From Pseudolysobacter sp. (GTDB lineage Bacteria; Pseudomonadota; Gammaproteobacteria; Xanthomonadales; Rhodanobacteraceae), in assembly GCA_025351985.1 (NCBI GenBank), contig JANXUW010000060.1:1-5791 (forward strand): a stretch of 5,791 nt of DNA, written 5' to 3'. Shown here one piece after another: positions 1 to 5,791 of this stretch. The notes under the pieces are model-generated. The model saw only the letters and a program-made list of their open reading frames with translations. It was not told the DNA's origin and ran no database searches. Positions within the stretch are counted from its first letter, which is position 1. The number at the start of each line of letters is the position of its first letter. The position numbers were made by a program, and so were the translations under genes.

Positions 1-93
1 GGTTTCACTGCGTAGAATTTATCTGCTCGCCACTCGCGATCACGCCCGAAAAAGCAGCACACCGAAGCCGGCATTTCATGAAAAATTTCGGCC

Positions 94-122
94 TTCCAAA
101 AGGGACAAATAGCGGACATAAT
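94..122 (+). promoter_or_regulatory. Possible sigma70-type promoter of the restriction-modification gene
   Basis: CATAAT at 117-122 matches five of six bases of the -10 consensus. TTCCAA at 94-99, 17 bases upstream, is a poor -35 (three of six). The -10 lies about 30 bases before the ATG at 155, leaving room for a short leader. The weak -35 would suit low-level or regulated expression, but the call rests on the -10 and the spacing only. Confidence 0.3.
103..118 (+). promoter_or_regulatory. Paired GGACA boxes overlapping the promoter, candidate autoregulatory operator
   Basis: GGACA occurs at 103-107 and again at 114-118, 11 bases apart (about one helical turn) in the same orientation. The second copy overlaps the putative -10 element. 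As I recall it, the operator bound by the helix-turn-helix domain of the related M.SsoII methyltransferase is an inverted repeat with GGACA half-sites. The first copy here, GGACAAAT, would match one half of that operator. A direct repeat instead of an inverted one is a real difference, so operator function is inference. Confidence 0.25.
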
Positions 123-154
123 GCCCGCACTGAAACCCTAGTGAAGATTCGCAA

Positions 155-2194
155 ATGGAAGATGTACATGCCCTGCTGACGCGCCTGCGTGGCCGTTATC
201 GCCAGAAAGAACTGGCCTACGCGCTCGAAGTGGACGTGCGTACCTTGCGCCGTTGGGAGGTCGGTGAAAGCGATCCGCCGCCGTATCTGGCCGATGCGAT
301 TCGTCAACGTCTGCTGCCGTTGGCCAGCCCGGCGCACAAAACCGATGCCGCCTTCACCTTCATCGATCTGTTCGCCGGCATCGGTGGTATCCGCATGGGT
401 TTCGAGGCGCATGGTGGACGCTGTATTTTCACCAGCGAATGGAATTCCTACGCGCAGAAAACCTATCTGGAAAATTTTCCCGACGCCTCGCATACATTTG
501 TCGGCGATATCACGCAAGTCGATGAAAACGACATCCCCGATCACGATGTATTGCTGGCCGGTTTTCCGTGTCAGCCGTTCAGTATTGCCGGCGTGTCGAA
601 AAAGAATGCGCTCGGTCGCGCGCACGGATTCGCCGATGAAACACAAGGCACCTTGTTTTTCGATGTGGCGCGCATTCTCAAGGCCAAACGGCCCAAAGCG
701 TTTTTGCTGGAGAACGTCAAGAATCTCGTCAGCCATGACAAGGGCAATACGTTTCGCGTGATCCAGAAAGTGCTGCGCGAGGATCTCGGGTATCACATCC
801 ATTGCAAGGTGATCGACGGCCAGCACTTCTTGCCGCAGCACCGCGAACGCTTTCTTGTCGTGGGTTTTCGCGAGGCAACGGATTTCTCATGGGACGATTT
901 GCAGTTGCCGAAAATCGGGCCGCGTCTCCATTCCATCCTGCATCCGCAAGACGGCAGCGAGGCCACCGAAGCACCATTCACCAGCGGCAGCAAAGGCAAG
1001 GTGGATGCCAAATACACACTCACGCCGCGCCTGTGGGTTTACCTGCAAAAGTACGCCGCCAAACACCGCGCCGCCGGCAACGGCTTTGGCTTCGGATTGG
1101 TCAATGCCGATAGCGTCACGCGTACTTTGTCCGCGCGTTATTACAAGGACGGCTCGGAAATCCTCGTCGCGCAAGGCCCGCGCAAACGCCCGCGCCGACT
1201 CACACCGCGCGAGTGCGCACGGCTGATGGGATTGCCGGACAGTTTCAAAATTCCGGTGAGTGATACGCAGGCGTATCAATTGCTCGCCGAAGCAGCAGTT
1301 GCGCCAATGATCGAAACCGTTGCAAAGTTGATCGTATCGAAGCTGCGCATCAAGGAAGCAACCGTGACGGACACATTCAATGTTTCATCTTCGGCTTTCG
1401 CCGGTACAGGCAATTGGACGTCCGAACAACTCAAGCTGGCGTTTCATTTTTATTGCCAGACTCCGTTTGGCAAGCTGCATAGCAAGAATCGTCAAATCAT
1501 CGAACTTGCTCAGCTCATCGGTCGAACGCCAAGCGCACTGGCGATGAAGTTGGTCAACTTCGCCAGCCTCGATCCTTCGATCACCGGCAGTGGCCGCAAG
1601 GGGTTAAGCGGCGCCTCTGCACTTGATCGACAAATTTGGGATGAGTTCCATGCCGATTGGGAACGGCTCACGATTGAATGCGAACAGTTACGTCAATACT
1701 TGCTGCTTGAGCATGGATTGAAGGATGAAATCCCAGCCGACAAAGACGATAGCATTCTGCTGACGGACTTCACGGGCGAAACGCGACTGGCCTTGGTGCA
1801 GCAGCGCATCAAGCAGACGTTCTTTCGTCGCGCCGTACTTAGCAGTTATCGCGATCGTTGTTGTATTTCGGGCGTTTCGGATAAGCGATTGTTAGTCGCA
1901 AGTCACATCGTGCCGTGGAGCGCGGACAAAAAGAATCGCCTGAATCCTAGTAATGGGTTATGCCTTTCCGCGATCCACGACAAGGCATTCGATAGTCACT
2001 TATTCAGCCTCAGCGATGACTGGCGCATTGTGCTGTCTGCACAACTCAAGGCCAGCAAAGATGTATTTCTGCAAAACGTATTCTGGCCCATAGAAGACAA
2101 GCAGATAGAGTTGCCGGAGCGATTTATTCCAGACAGATTTCTTATCGTGCAACACCGCAATACTTTACAAGATAGAAACTATCTAATTTCATGA
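155..2194 (+). CDS. Single-chain restriction-modification protein: HTH, Dcm-type cytosine-5 methyltransferase and HNH endonuclease
   Basis: The 679-residue product has three modules. Residues 10-55 form an XRE-like helix-turn-helix (core [19 protein letters not shown]). Residues 67-395 form a cytosine-5 DNA methyltransferase: motif I DLFAGIGG (71-78), motif IV with catalytic Cys139 in FPCQPFS, motif VI ENV (186-188), motif VIII QHRER (228-232), target-recognition region about 250-340, motif IX RRLTPRE (347-353). [21 protein letters not shown] and [11 protein letters not shown] closely resemble E. coli Dcm, so a CCWGG- or CCNGG-like target is inferred. Motif X is altered: where Dcm has GNS, residues 378-380 are AEA. 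Residues 420-505 ([37 protein letters not shown]) are the amino-terminal domain of stand-alone HNH restriction enzymes. Residues 569-613 are the HNH core (CCISG, SHIVPWS with His584, [10 protein letters not shown] with Asn597 and Asn600, His608). Both activities are expected on one chain, but the altered motif X leaves methylation uncertain. ATG 155 is the first usable start; its ribosome-binding site (GAAG, 143-146) is weak. Confidence 0.9.
   Translation: MEDVHALLTRLRGRYRQKELAYALEVDVRTLRRWEVGESDPPPYLADAIRQRLLPLASPAHKTDAAFTFIDLFAGIGGIRMGFEAHGGRCIFTSEWNSYAQKTYLENFPDASHTFVGDITQVDENDIPDHDVLLAGFPCQPFSIAGVSKKNALGRAHGFADETQGTLFFDVARILKAKRPKAFLLENVKNLVSHDKGNTFRVIQKVLREDLGYHIHCKVIDGQHFLPQHRERFLVVGFREATDFSWDDLQLPKIGPRLHSILHPQDGSEATEAPFTSGSKGKVDAKYTLTPRLWVYLQKYAAKHRAAGNGFGFGLVNADSVTRTLSARYYKDGSEILVAQGPRKRPRRLTPRECARLMGLPDSFKIPVSDTQAYQLLAEAAVAPMIETVAKLIVSKLRIKEATVTDTFNVSSSAFAGTGNWTSEQLKLAFHFYCQTPFGKLHSKNRQIIELAQLIGRTPSALAMKLVNFASLDPSITGSGRKGLSGASALDRQIWDEFHADWERLTIECEQLRQYLLLEHGLKDEIPADKDDSILLTDFTGETRLALVQQRIKQTFFRRAVLSSYRDRCCISGVSDKRLLVASHIVPWSADKKNRLNPSNGLCLSAIHDKAFDSHLFSLSDDWRIVLSAQLKASKDVFLQNVFWPIEDKQIELPERFIPDRFLIVQHRNTLQDRNYLIS
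1352..1366 (+). promoter_or_regulatory. In-frame internal ribosome-binding site and GTG before the HNH nuclease half
   Basis: AAGGAAG at 1352-1358 is followed, seven bases after its AAGGA core, by GTG at 1364-1366, which is codon 404 of the fused gene and in frame. Starting there would give a 276-residue protein containing only the nuclease, beginning 16 residues before its NWT motif. That is the usual length and layout of free-standing members of this HNH family. This may be the relic of the nuclease's original start or a working internal start. The sequence is visible; its use is inference. Confidence 0.4.
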
Positions 2195-2204
2195 AGGTGT
2201 GGCT

Positions 2205-2510
2205 ATGAACAGCGATTATAAATTTATTTCTGAAGATGATTTCGAACGCATTTGGGGCGTAAAAAAACATCCATCCGGGGATTTTTTTCAGCATAAGGAT
2301 GTCATCGCACATCCTCTCAATTGCGTATGGACAGTTGTCGAATCTGGCGATGATGCGGATGGCAACTGGTATGCGTCACCGGGATATCACGTTGTCAACA
2401 AGTTGGGCTACGTACTCACATCAAAACCGTGGGATGACATCACACAGGACGCAATATATTTCCTCGACGATATGGATGACGACTCCAGCGATGCGGAAGA
2501 AAACGTTTAG
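2205..2510 (+). CDS. Small, strongly acidic hypothetical protein coupled to the restriction-modification gene
   Basis: I do not recognise this 101-residue protein. It contains roughly 22 Asp/Glu against 7 Lys/Arg, with an acidic tail (LDDMDDDSSDAEENV) and several aromatic residues (RIWGV, WTVV, NWYASPGYHVV, KPWDD, IYFLDD). There is no signal peptide or membrane segment, so it should be cytoplasmic. A start at GTG 2199 is also open, but ATG 2205 is preferred: AAGG at 2194-2197 sits seven bases before it and would overlap the GTG. The start is 10 bases past the nuclease stop, so co-translation is likely. Composition is AT-richer than the right-hand genes (about 40% GC in sampled lines), as in the nuclease end. 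The charge and position would suit a DNA-mimic or modulator of the nuclease, but nothing beyond charge supports that, and it may be unrelated. Confidence 0.75.
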   Translation: MNSDYKFISEDDFERIWGVKKHPSGDFFQHKDVIAHPLNCVWTVVESGDDADGNWYASPGYHVVNKLGYVLTSKPWDDITQDAIYFLDDMDDDSSDAEENV

Positions 2511-2623
2511 CACAGCCTGATTGTAAATACCGACCGCACAAAATTCTCTGTTTCAATTTGGCTGGAAGCACCATAAGCGCGCATTTCGAGTAGACGCCCC
2601 GTTCTCGCGCTACAAGAGTTGTG

Positions 2624-2648
2624 CCGAAAGGACAAGACAGATTTTCGG
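2624..2648. terminator. Weak hairpin between convergent genes, possible terminator
   Basis: CCGAAA at 2624-2629 can pair with TTTCGG at 2643-2648 across a 13-base loop. On the plus strand a short T-run (2655-2659) follows seven bases later. It lies between two genes that point toward each other, where a terminator is expected, but the stem is short, AT-containing and not directly followed by the T-run. The rest of 2511-2657 holds nothing else I can support. Confidence 0.2.
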
Positions 2649-2657
2649 GTGCGATTT

Positions 2658-3218
2658 TTATTTCGCGACAAAGCGCTCAATCCACGCTGCAAATGCATGG
2701 GTGAATTTGCCAAGGAATTCTGCGGTGGACGCATTGACGAGTTTGCCTTCTGCATCGAAATGTTTGTCGGCGCCGCCGAGACAGACTTCCGGTTGCGCCA
2801 TCACGGCCACGTTGACGCCGACCAGCGATTGACGCAGGTGATAGTTGGCACCGAATCCACCGGCGGCGCCGGGCGAGGCGCTGACCACGGCGGCGGGTTT
2901 GCCTTCCCAGATGCTTTTGCCGTAAGGGCGCGAGCCGACATCGACCGCATTTTTCAACACGCCCGGAATCGAGCGATTGTATTCGGGCGTGACAAACAGC
3001 ACCGCGTCGTTCGGGCCGACCTGATCGCGAAATGCGGTCCACGCCACCGGCGGCGTTTCCTCATGATCCTGGTTGTACAACGGCAACTGGCCGATCTCGA
3101 CGATATTCATTTTCAAGTTCGGCGGCGCCAGCTCGATCAGCACCATTGCGAGTTTGCGATTCAATGATTGCTTGCGCAGGCTGCCGATGATCACAGCGAC
3201 GTTTCTGTTGGTGCTCAT
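2658..3218 (-). CDS. NAD(P)H-dependent FMN reductase (flavodoxin-like fold, ChrR/YieF type)
   Basis: The 186-residue protein belongs to the NADPH-dependent FMN reductase family, cytoplasmic flavoenzymes that reduce quinones, azo dyes or chromate. The amino end VAVIIGSLRKQSLNRKLA (7-24) is the beta-strand and phosphate-binding loop for FMN. LFVTPEYNRSIPGVLKNAVD (74-93) is the second FMN-contact signature, and SASPGAAGGFGA follows at 113-124. Length matches E. coli ChrR/YieF (188). The LKNAVDV segment has Val where many relatives have Trp (LKNAIDW), a minor variation. The start is ATG at 3218, with GGAG (complement of 3226-3229) seven bases upstream. It is divergent from the secreted-protein gene and convergent with the restriction-modification module. 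The physiological substrate cannot be read from sequence; oxidative-stress or quinone detoxification is the usual family role. Confidence 0.92.
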   Translation of the reverse strand: MSTNRNVAVIIGSLRKQSLNRKLAMVLIELAPPNLKMNIVEIGQLPLYNQDHEETPPVAWTAFRDQVGPNDAVLFVTPEYNRSIPGVLKNAVDVGSRPYGKSIWEGKPAAVVSASPGAAGGFGANYHLRQSLVGVNVAVMAQPEVCLGGADKHFDAEGKLVNASTAEFLGKFTHAFAAWIERFVAK

Positions 3219-3432
3219 GCAAATTCTCCGTTGGCGTCACGCGCCAGGTTGGTTGATCGATTGCTTCCGTCATGCAAATCCGCGCGGCCGCACTATTTTT
3301 CAGACGATTCTTGTGGTGAAGTCCACGGCGCGTATTGTGCCGACTATTCGCGAACAAAATCGCACTGTGCACAATGCCACAGCTGCTGGCATAGTGGCGA
3401 CCTGTCAGGTATTGCCCTCAAGGAATCGTTCG
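3219..3432. promoter_or_regulatory. Divergent intergenic region between the FMN reductase and the secreted-protein gene
   Basis: This 214-base spacer must hold promoters for both flanking genes, but I see no convincing -35/-10 pair. It carries the palindrome TGTGCACA (3366-3373) and the inverted pair ATTGTGC (3334-3340) / GCACAAT (3369-3375). A third pair, GCCAC (3376-3380) / GTGGC (3394-3398), lies close to the secreted-protein start. These could be regulator sites but are short enough to be chance. The reading frame of the secreted protein runs open through here and into the antisense of the reductase gene, but that extension is not coding in my view. Confidence 0.35.
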
Positions 3433-3975
3433 ATGAAAGCACTCGTTTTGCTCTGTGTGTTGTTGGGTTTTGCAGCACCCGCGGTTGCCGCAGAAATTGC
3501 GCTGGTCAATCCGGGTTTCGAAATGCCGGTGAAAGCCGATGAAATCCCTGGCTGGAACCAGATGCAGCACGCCGGCGCACTGGCCTACGAAATGACCACC
3601 GACAGCAAGCAGTTTCATGGCGGCAAGCACAGCTTCCGCATGCACCGCACGGTCAATCAGGTCTACGGCTCGCTCGAACAGAAAGTAGCCGCGGAGAAGT
3701 TAATAGGCAAGACCGTCGAACTCAGTGCCCAGCTACGCACGGCGGACGTCGGCAAAAAAGGCTGGCGCCTGATCCTGAATTTCATGTCCGGCGATGGCAA
3801 CAGTATCACGCAAAAAAAGTCCGAGCCGATGGTCGGCACCAGCACAAAATGGCAGAAGATCACATTGGAGGACAAGGTACCTGTCGCCACGACATGGATC
3901 AGCGTGAGTGTGGTGCTGCTCGATGAAGGCACCGGCTGGGTCGACGACGTGCGGCTGCGCACGGTCGAGAACTGA
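3433..3975 (+). CDS. Secreted protein with a probable carbohydrate-binding-like (jelly-roll) domain
   Basis: The 180-residue product opens with a classic Sec signal peptide: MK, a hydrophobic core ALVLLCVLLGFAAP, and cleavage around AVAA (residues 17-20). The Cys in the core is not in a lipobox, so a soluble periplasmic or exported protein is expected. The mature part resembles family 4/9-type carbohydrate-binding modules and similar galactose-binding folds. It shows LVNPGFEMP at its start, then GGKHSFRM, the strand pair GKTVELSAQLRTADV, TSTKWQKITLEDKVP near the end, and a closing GTGWVDDVRL. Such folds usually bind glycans or sit beside enzymes, but no catalytic domain is attached and no ligand can be named. 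The frame is open further upstream, but ATG 3433 is chosen because AAGGA (3420-3424) lies eight bases before it and the signal peptide begins there. It is the first gene of a plus-strand run. Confidence 0.8.
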   Translation: MKALVLLCVLLGFAAPAVAAEIALVNPGFEMPVKADEIPGWNQMQHAGALAYEMTTDSKQFHGGKHSFRMHRTVNQVYGSLEQKVAAEKLIGKTVELSAQLRTADVGKKGWRLILNFMSGDGNSITQKKSEPMVGTSTKWQKITLEDKVPVATTWISVSVVLLDEGTGWVDDVRLRTVEN

Positions 3976-3998
3976 TTGCGACTTTTGATGCGCCTGTC

Positions 3999-4005
3999 GA
4001 GGTGA
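3999..4005 (+). promoter_or_regulatory. Ribosome-binding site that decides the PhzF-family start
   Basis: GAGGTGA is a near-perfect anti-16S match. The GTG at 4002 is contained within it and so cannot be served by it. The next in-frame start, ATG 4017, lies 11 bases after it, slightly long but workable. The chosen start yields MGNVRYLQLDVF, close to the usual family opening. Confidence 0.55.
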
Positions 4006-4016
4006 CTTTCGAATTT

Positions 4017-4904
4017 ATGGGCAACGTGCGTTATCTGCAACTCGATGTTTTCGCCGCCAGCCGTGGCGGCGGCAATCCGCTCGCTGTCGTGCTCGATGCG
4101 CAGGCATGGAGCGATGCCGACATGCAAGCATTCGCCGCGTGGACCGGCTTGGTCGAAACCACGTTCGTATTGCCGCCGACCCAGCGCGGCGCGAGTTATC
4201 GCCTGCGCATTTTCACGCCCGTGCGCGAGATTGCGTTTGCCGGCCACCCGAGCATCGGCAGCGCTCACGCCGTGCTCGAAACCGGCATGGCGACCGCGCG
4301 TGACGGCACACTCGTGCAAGAGTGCGCGGCAGGATTGCTGACCATCCGCATCGCTGGCGAAGGTCGGCAACGTCGGCTGTTCGTCGCAGCGCCGCGTGCG
4401 CGAATCCTCGATCAAACTTTGGCCGGTGAGCCTTTGCTGCAGACGGTGCTCGGCACAACCCGGCTCGGCATTTTGCCGCCCGCGTTTGTCGAAGGCGGAC
4501 GACGTTGGTGGGTGGCAGAGTTCGCCGACGAAGCAATACTGCGCGCATGGCAACCGGATCACGCGGCGATCGCTGCACTGGCAAAATCCAGCGACTGCCT
4601 CGGCCTGTGCGTATTCGCGCGCCGCGAGGATTCCGAGCGCGAACTCGTGGTGCGTGCGTTCCCGTGCGGCGTAGGTATCGATGAAGATCCGGCGTCGGGC
4701 GCAGCCAACGGTTTGATCGCCGCCTATATCGGCGTACGTGAACCGCACGGTGCATTTGCACACGGATACATTGTCAGCCAGGGTCGCGAAATCGGTCACG
4801 ATGCGCAGATTCTGATTCACATGCAGCCGGGCGAAAACGTCTGGGTCGGCGGCCGCACCGATACCGTTATCAGCGGCACCGCTAGCTGGCCGTTGTCCGC
4901 ATGA
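4017..4904 (+). CDS. PhzF-family isomerase/epimerase
   Basis: The 295-residue protein has the length and signatures of the PhzF superfamily, cofactor-free enzymes with a diaminopimelate-epimerase-like two-domain fold. The opening RYLQLDVFAA and GGNPLAVV (18-25) are standard. Catalytic-type Glu47 lies in LVETTFVLPP; His77 lies in FAGHPSIGSAH; Asp224 lies in GIDEDPASGAANG of the second half. In phenazine makers the founding member isomerises trans-2,3-dihydro-3-hydroxyanthranilate, but no other phenazine genes are visible, and most members have unknown substrates. Calling it a phenazine gene would be over-reach. It starts 41 bases after the secreted-protein stop and 52 bases separate it from the next gene, so shared transcription is possible. 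No signal peptide; cytoplasmic. Confidence 0.93.
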   Translation: MGNVRYLQLDVFAASRGGGNPLAVVLDAQAWSDADMQAFAAWTGLVETTFVLPPTQRGASYRLRIFTPVREIAFAGHPSIGSAHAVLETGMATARDGTLVQECAAGLLTIRIAGEGRQRRLFVAAPRARILDQTLAGEPLLQTVLGTTRLGILPPAFVEGGRRWWVAEFADEAILRAWQPDHAAIAALAKSSDCLGLCVFARREDSERELVVRAFPCGVGIDEDPASGAANGLIAAYIGVREPHGAFAHGYIVSQGREIGHDAQILIHMQPGENVWVGGRTDTVISGTASWPLSA

Positions 4905-4956
4905 GCCGCGCCGTTTCGCCAGCGCAACGTGATTTCTCCACGCGGATCGATACCTC

Positions 4957-5791
4957 ATGCTGAAAATTTATCCGGCCACCGCAACGGCATCACTCGAGTC
5001 AACGCGAACGACGAAAAAAAGTCACGCGGTGTGGTTTGATCTGCTCAATCCCACGCCGGAAGAAAAACAGCAGGCGGCAGACGCCAGCGGCTTGAAGATC
5101 CCCGAACGCGACCAGATCAGCGGCATCGAACTCTCCAGCCGCATTCGCGCCGAAGGCGACGTGCTGTATCTCAACATCCCGTATTTTTCGGATGCGGCGC
5201 ACGACAACGAAGCGCCGACACCGCTGGGATTTCTGCTGACCTCCGATGTACTGGTATCGCTGCGTTATGCCGATACGCAGGCGTTCGATCTGGCCGAGTC
5301 ACGCGTCGAAAAAAGCGCGAGCGTCACCAGCATCGATGCGTTCATCACGATCATGGAGACGATCATCAATCTGGCGGCCGACCAGATGGAAGGCATCGCC
5401 GCCGAGCTCGGACAGCTGTCGCACGAGGTACTGGCCGGCGCCGGCAAACGTTCAAGCTCCCTGCGCGTGCCGATGCTGCAAGTGGCACGTCTGGAAAGTC
5501 GCCTCACCCGCATGCGCAGCTCGCTGATCGGCGTGTTGCGTGTGGTGACTTTCGCGCACGACGGCAAACCGAAATGCATGGACATGCCCAGTCTCGCGCG
5601 TTTGCTGCTGGCCAAGAACGATCTGGTGGCACTGAACGAATTCGATGCACAACTCACCGATAAATTGCAGTTTTTGCTCGATGCGATTCTCGGCATTATC
5701 AACACCGATCAGAACGAGGTGATGAAAGTGCTCACAGTTGCGTCGGTCGCCGGCATTCCGCCGGTCATTCTGGCCGGCATCTGGGGCATGA
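4957..5791 (+). CDS. corA: CorA-family magnesium/divalent cation channel, cut by the window edge
   Basis: The frame is open from ATG 4957 to the last base, giving 278 residues without a stop. The amino-terminal cytoplasmic domain begins MLKIYPA and includes AVWFDLLNPTPEEKQQ and ISGIELSSRIRAEGDVLYLNIPYF. A long, largely helical stretch (about residues 120-250) corresponds to the stalk helix of the CorA funnel. NTDQNEVMKVLTVASVAG at 249-266 leads into the first membrane helix, followed by IPPVILAGIWGM. The last complete codon is the Met of the Gly-Met-Asn selectivity motif, and the final base (A) fits the Asn codon. About 30-50 residues, including the second membrane helix, should lie beyond the window. 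Known members form pentamers in the inner membrane. The ribosome-binding site is weak (GGA, 4944-4946). Substrate (Mg, Co, Ni or Zn) cannot be fixed here. Confidence 0.92.
   Translation, partial: MLKIYPATATASLESTRTTKKSHAVWFDLLNPTPEEKQQAADASGLKIPERDQISGIELSSRIRAEGDVLYLNIPYFSDAAHDNEAPTPLGFLLTSDVLVSLRYADTQAFDLAESRVEKSASVTSIDAFITIMETIINLAADQMEGIAAELGQLSHEVLAGAGKRSSSLRVPMLQVARLESRLTRMRSSLIGVLRVVTFAHDGKPKCMDMPSLARLLLAKNDLVALNEFDAQLTDKLQFLLDAILGIINTDQNEVMKVLTVASVAGIPPVILAGIWGM

Larger units (their letters stand above)
1..154. other. Non-coding leader upstream of the fused restriction-modification gene
   Basis: I see no gene of its own here. The reading frame of the downstream gene is closed by a TGA at 131-133, so that gene cannot start further upstream than 155. 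The stretch holds a weak promoter (94-122), two GGACA boxes (103-107 and 114-118) and a perfect 10-base palindrome, TTTCATGAAA, at 74-83. It also has a one-mismatch inverted pair, GGTTTCACTG at 1-10 and CACTGAAACC at 128-137. The palindrome and inverted pair could be operators, but repeats this short occur by chance. What lies to the left of base 1 is unknown. Confidence 0.5.

Noticed and set aside
5..841. 278-codon open frame on the minus strand opposite the methyltransferase
   Set aside because: The plus strand here carries unmistakable methyltransferase motifs; the antisense translation shows no recognisable domain.
73..2195. ATTTCATGAA repeated at 73-82 and 2186-2195, considered as ends of a mobile element
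   Set aside because: A shared 10-mer is expected by chance several times in a window of this size, the copies are internal to the module, and there is no transposase or integrase.
2576..2611. Inverted pair AGCGCG / CGCGCT as a terminator
   Set aside because: A six-base stem with a 24-base loop and no following T-run is too weak.
3073..3432. Upstream extension of the secreted-protein frame
   Set aside because: It overlaps the antisense of the FMN reductase gene, would bury the signal peptide 120 residues inside the protein, and ignores the good ribosome-binding site at 3420-3424.
4017..4904. Phenazine biosynthesis assignment for the PhzF-family gene
   Set aside because: No other phenazine genes are present, and the family contains many members of unrelated or unknown function.
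3663..4958. 431-codon open frame on the minus strand opposite the secreted-protein and PhzF genes
   Set aside because: It lies antisense to two well-supported genes, its translation is rich in Arg, Cys, His and Ala without any family motif, and such long antisense frames are common in GC-rich DNA.

Overview
The window comes from a Gram-negative, probably proteobacterial, chromosome. High-GC codon usage, a Sec signal peptide of Gram-negative style and the mix of families suggest a gamma- or betaproteobacterium, perhaps Xanthomonadales-like; that placement is an impression, not a measurement. It splits into a DNA-modification/restriction module on the left (about 1-2510) and ordinary chromosomal genes on the right (2658-5791).

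Left part: a 154-base leader carries a weak promoter and two GGACA boxes. It precedes one long gene (155-2194) whose product joins three modules: an XRE-like helix-turn-helix, a Dcm/EcoRII/SsoII-type cytosine-5 DNA methyltransferase, and a complete HNH restriction endonuclease. It looks like a whole restriction-modification system in one polypeptide, with its own DNA-binding domain for possible autoregulation. Two details make it more than a routine annotation. The last conserved methyltransferase motif (X) has lost its Gly-Asn core. Just after it lies an in-frame ribosome-binding site plus GTG, placed where a free-standing HNH nuclease of this family would begin, so the gene may be a recent fusion or may still yield separate nuclease. 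A small, very acidic protein of unknown function (2205-2510) follows 10 bases after the stop and is probably co-translated. Base composition falls from about 55-67% GC in sampled methyltransferase lines to about 32-47% around 2041-2340, then rises again to the right.

Right part: an NAD(P)H-dependent FMN reductase gene (2658-3218, minus) converges on the module. It is divergent, across a 214-base spacer, from a run of plus-strand genes: a secreted protein with a probable jelly-roll carbohydrate-binding-like fold (3433-3975), a PhzF-family isomerase (4017-4904) and a CorA-family divalent-cation channel (4957 onward) cut by the window edge just inside its Gly-Met-Asn signature. These genes look like unrelated neighbours, not one pathway. 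No tRNA, rRNA, CRISPR array, transposase or clear attachment site was seen.
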